DNA from: an uncultured Collinsella sp.
GTDB taxonomy: Bacteria; Actinomycetota; Coriobacteriia; Coriobacteriales; Coriobacteriaceae
Reading direction: 5' to 3'
NCBI GenBank assembly: GCA_902464485.1
Contig: CABQJJ010000081.1
Location: 1 to 7,664, forward strand
Length of the DNA: 7,664 bases
Made by a program: the position numbers and the translations under genes. Under the pieces are notes generated by a model, which saw nothing but the letters and a program-made list of their open reading frames with translations, was not told the origin of the DNA and did no database searches. The first letter of the stretch is position 1. Every line of letters begins with the position of its first letter. Positions 4,782 to 7,664 of this stretch are shown one piece after another.

Positions 4782-7664
4782 ATTCGGAGCGAAGGGCTTC
4801 CACGGGGTCTTTCTTGGATGCACTGCGGGCCGGCAGCAGGCCGGCGACGACCGTCAGCAGCACCGAAATCGCAATGAGCGTCAGCGCATCCTGCACGGGG
4901 AGGCTCATCAGGTTGGGGACCTGCTTGGCGGCAAGTGCCCAGGCATTAACCGGAAAGCTCACGGCCACTACGACGACAATGGCAAAGACGCCGGCAATGA
5001 GGCCTTCAATAAAGGTCTCGGCGTTGAATACGTTGGCCACGTTGCGCTTGGACGCGCCGATCGCGCGCAGGATGCCAATCTCCTTTTTGCGCTCCAGCAC
5101 GCTGATGTAGGTGATGATGCCGATCATGATGGAGCTCACCACCAGACTGATGCTCACGAATGCGATGAGCACCAAGCTGATGGTGTTCACGATGTCGGTC
5201 ACCGAACCCATGATGATGCCCATGTAGTCGGTATACGAGATTGCCTGCCCGTCGTGGCCGGCGGTTTTGACCTGCTTGTTGTACGCATCGATGTGATCAA
5301 GCACACGCTCCTTGGCCTCAAAGTCGCGCGGGAAAATCTTGACCGAAATGGGGTCCGCTTCGTCCGCATAGCCCAACGTGGTCAGATTGTTGTCGTAGGT
5401 GAGCTTCGACGCCTTGGCATAGCTCATCATGAGCGAGCTCAGGTCCTCGGCGTCCATGTTGAAGTGGATGGCACGAGCAAAAGCGCTCGCATCTACGTGC
5501 ATGGCGCTCGACAGGTTGGCAAAGCTAGCGGACACCTGCGCGGCCATCTGGCCCATGAGCCCCGCCGCGCCTGCTTTAAGCTGGGACGATACCGTTGACG
5601 CAATCTGGTCGCTGATTGTCTTGGTCACCTGGTCCATTGCCTGCTGCAGATACGGAGCCAGCTGCTTTTGGACATAGTCGGTCATCGCCTGTTGCAGGCG
5701 CTCGGCCAGGACATCGCCGCCGAGCGCTTTGAGCTGGGCCAGGCATTGCTGGGCTGCGGCATCATTCTCAAGATACGTCGAGAATGCGGCAACGAGCTTT
5801 GACGCGTCTTTAAGATCGCCGGGCGTTAGCGCCTTAAACTGCTCCGATTGCATAAAGCCCTCAAACAGACGGTTGGCAAGCGTTCCCACCTGCTGCATTT
5901 GCTCGGGCGTGAGGTCCAAGTCATCAAAGATGCCCGAGAAATCGGGGGTTGGCGCTTTGGCCATGATGTCGCTGAAGTCGATGTCCTTGCCAACGCCCGA
6001 AAGGTCAATATCCAGGCCCGACAAATCGATGCCCGAAAGATCCATGCCACTGGCAGCACCCGAGAGTGCAGATGCATCGAACGAGAACGCGCTCTTCAGC
6101 GCCGCCTCGTCCACACTGAACATGCTGCCCAGATCCACGCCCTGCTTGGCCTCGCCCTGCAGTTCATCGAAAGACTTGCCCGTAAAGACATCCGTCTCGG
6201 GGTGGGCAAGTTGCTCCTGCACAATCTGTGAATCGGCAGCGCGCTCCATAAGCTGGCAAGTCAACGCATGCGTATAGGCAATGCCTGGGGACAACGCGCT
6301 CGCGTTGGCCATCTCGTTAGGTCGCACCACGCCCACAATGTGTACGTCAATACCGTCAGCAACCTTGGCCGCCATAAAGTCGGCGTCACCAGACATATCG
6401 GTCCACATACCGGTCTCATCGTTTTTTCGATACGCATCTGCCGGCGACAATACCTTAAACGTCGTGGACAGCGCATCGTCGTAGGTAAAGTCGGTGCCGG
6501 TCTCGGGCGTTTCGACCCCACCGTCGGCCGCCATGGCGCTGTTAACCAGGTCGTTGAGCTCATCGATATCCAGCGCGCCGATGCTGTAGAGCGTGTAGTC
6601 GCCCACCGTGCCACGGCTCGAAAGCACCATCACGGCTTCGTTGGCAGATGTTGGCCAATGACCGGCGACGACATCGTACTGGCTGTCGAGCAAACTCTGA
6701 TCGTCAATCATCTCGTTAAAGACCGAGCTTCCCATGGAGTCCATGCTTACCGTCGCCGCCGAGCTCGCGCCTCCGCTCATGGCCTCGGTCATGGCGTTGG
6801 GCACCAGACGCACGGGCTTCTCGTCTCCCTTGCCCGCGTGATAGACAACCGGCGTTACGCCGTAGCCGTACTGGATGGCGTTGACCTCTTTATCGATGCC
6901 ATCGCCACCGGCATCGAGCCATGCCTTAAAGCTCGTCATGTCGTTGGACTTAACGCTCGCAAACATATCCTTTACGGCCGTGACCACGGGGATCTTATCG
7001 GTTCCCCGAGCCTTGCCGTCAGTGCTGCCGTCGGACGAGCCCTCGTTCTTGGACGTATCGTCATCCGCAGCCCCCTGCCCGCCCATCATGGACGACAGGT
7101 CGTAGTCCTGCTTGGAGATCGTAAGCGGATAGCTCGACAGCGTATCCTCCTCGACCTTTTGGATGTAGTCGTTTACGCCGTTGGAAAGCGCCAGAATCGC
7201 CGCGATGCCGATGATGCCGATGGACCCCGCAAAGGCCGTCATGGCCGTGCGGCCCTTCTTAGTCATAAGGTTTCGGGCAGAAAGACCCAGCGCCGTCACA
7301 AAGCTCATCGAAGTTTTGCGCGTGGGCTTGGCCTCGCGCCGTGCGGCTTTGGCAACATCGAAGGAATCGGAATCGTCGGTGATCTTACCGTCCGCCAGGT
7401 TGACAATGCGCGTAGCGTACTTGTACGCCAGCTCGGGATTGTGCGTGACCATAATAACCAGGCGGTCGCGTGCAACATCCTTGAGTAAGTCCATGACCTG
7501 CACGGACGTCGTGGAGTCCAAGGCACCGGTCGGCTCATCTGCCAGCACGATCTCGGGGTCGTTGATCAGGGCACGGGCAATCGCCACGCGCTGCATCTGT
7601 CCACCCGAAAGCTGGCTCGGGCGCTTGTTAACGTGCTCGCCCAGACCAACCGCCTCGAGCGCCT
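4780..7664 (-). CDS. MacB/FtsX-type ABC exporter, fused ATPase-permease with oversized extracytoplasmic domain (N-terminus beyond right edge)
   Basis: 960 residues are visible, numbered from the codon at 7662-7660; the frame is open to the right edge, so Walker A and the Q-loop lie outside. The ATPase part has LSGGQMQRVAIARAL (signature, 18-32), Walker B IVLADEP (38-44), the GALDS D-loop (46-50) and the switch His74 in MVTHNPE. After a basic linker, the first membrane helix is at about 139-159, followed by an extracytoplasmic region of about 660 residues (160-820), much larger than MacB's. It contains a Ser/Asp/Gly-rich linker (196-222), a DLSG repeat segment (536-565) and a long helical Ala/Gln-rich stretch (about 587-757). 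Three more helices follow (about 821-852, 885-907 and 924-944), with VLERKKEIGILRAIGASKRN between the second and third, and the end LPARSASKKDPVEALRSE; both are hallmarks of FtsX-domain permeases. Such proteins dimerise and couple ATP hydrolysis to extrusion or release of peptides, lipids or proteins at the outer face. The substrate is unknown. The ATG at 7596 lies within the ATPase domain and is not the start. Confidence 0.93.
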   Translation of the reverse strand, partial: ALEAVGLGEHVNKRPSQLSGGQMQRVAIARALINDPEIVLADEPTGALDSTTSVQVMDLLKDVARDRLVIMVTHNPELAYKYATRIVNLADGKITDDSDSFDVAKAARREAKPTRKTSMSFVTALGLSARNLMTKKGRTAMTAFAGSIGIIGIAAILALSNGVNDYIQKVEEDTLSSYPLTISKQDYDLSSMMGGQGAADDDTSKNEGSSDGSTDGKARGTDKIPVVTAVKDMFASVKSNDMTSFKAWLDAGGDGIDKEVNAIQYGYGVTPVVYHAGKGDEKPVRLVPNAMTEAMSGGASSAATVSMDSMGSSVFNEMIDDQSLLDSQYDVVAGHWPTSANEAVMVLSSRGTVGDYTLYSIGALDIDELNDLVNSAMAADGGVETPETGTDFTYDDALSTTFKVLSPADAYRKNDETGMWTDMSGDADFMAAKVADGIDVHIVGVVRPNEMANASALSPGIAYTHALTCQLMERAADSQIVQEQLAHPETDVFTGKSFDELQGEAKQGVDLGSMFSVDEAALKSAFSFDASALSGAASGMDLSGIDLSGLDIDLSGVGKDIDFSDIMAKAPTPDFSGIFDDLDLTPEQMQQVGTLANRLFEGFMQSEQFKALTPGDLKDASKLVAAFSTYLENDAAAQQCLAQLKALGGDVLAERLQQAMTDYVQKQLAPYLQQAMDQVTKTISDQIASTVSSQLKAGAAGLMGQMAAQVSASFANLSSAMHVDASAFARAIHFNMDAEDLSSLMMSYAKASKLTYDNNLTTLGYADEADPISVKIFPRDFEAKERVLDHIDAYNKQVKTAGHDGQAISYTDYMGIIMGSVTDIVNTISLVLIAFVSISLVVSSIMIGIITYISVLERKKEIGILRAIGASKRNVANVFNAETFIEGLIAGVFAIVVVVAVSFPVNAWALAAKQVPNLMSLPVQDALTLIAISVLLTVVAGLLPARSASKKDPVEALRSE

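Noticed and set aside
6268..7488. 406-codon open frame on the plus strand, opposite the exporter.
   Set aside because: It is antisense to a frame with clear ABC and FtsX motifs. Its translation is rich in Arg, His and Val with no recognisable domain, as expected for a shadow frame in GC-rich DNA.
7594..7596. ATG at 7596 as the start of the exporter.
   Set aside because: The frame continues upstream to the edge and encodes the ABC signature LSGGQ immediately before this Met, so it is internal.

Overview
The window is GC-rich with dense, short-spaced genes. Its protein content suggests a Gram-positive anaerobe, most likely an actinobacterial gut coriobacterium (Collinsella-like). That assignment is inferred from the style of the proteins; there is no rRNA or other taxonomic marker here. 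The standard genetic code applies: all other tryptophans seen are TGG, and TGA ends two of the genes.

Left part (1-3417): a LysR-type regulator, cut by the left edge, is read leftward. A 150-base divergent promoter region separates it from a rightward cluster of four genes. These are an AKR5-like aldo/keto reductase, a second and unrelated-subclass aldo/keto reductase (YajO/AKR11-like), a 79-residue helical protein of unknown function, and a flavodoxin. The first three are nearly contiguous (gaps of 7 and 4 bases). The flavodoxin carries one in-frame TGA exactly where the family has the second Trp of its PIWWY motif, so it is a recent-looking pseudogene. The LysR protein probably controls the cluster, because an interrupted dyad of the T-N11-A type lies between the two genes. 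The set looks like a small redox module: NADPH-dependent carbonyl reduction plus, ancestrally, an FMN electron carrier.

Middle part (3418-4782): a rightward gene for a three-helix membrane protein with a large extracytoplasmic C-terminal domain and no recognised family. A strong rho-independent terminator follows it, then a perfect 15-bp-stem palindrome that runs into the stop codon of the converging gene.

Right part (4780-7664): a leftward gene for a fused ATPase-permease of the MacB/FtsX type, cut by the right edge before Walker A. Its extracytoplasmic domain is very large (about 660 residues), with a DLSG-repeat segment and a long helical Gln/Ala-rich segment.

No tRNA, rRNA, CRISPR array, insertion sequence or phage gene was seen. 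I found no clear new system; the best leads are the broken flavodoxin, the oversized exporter domain, the conserved-looking small protein and the palindrome.
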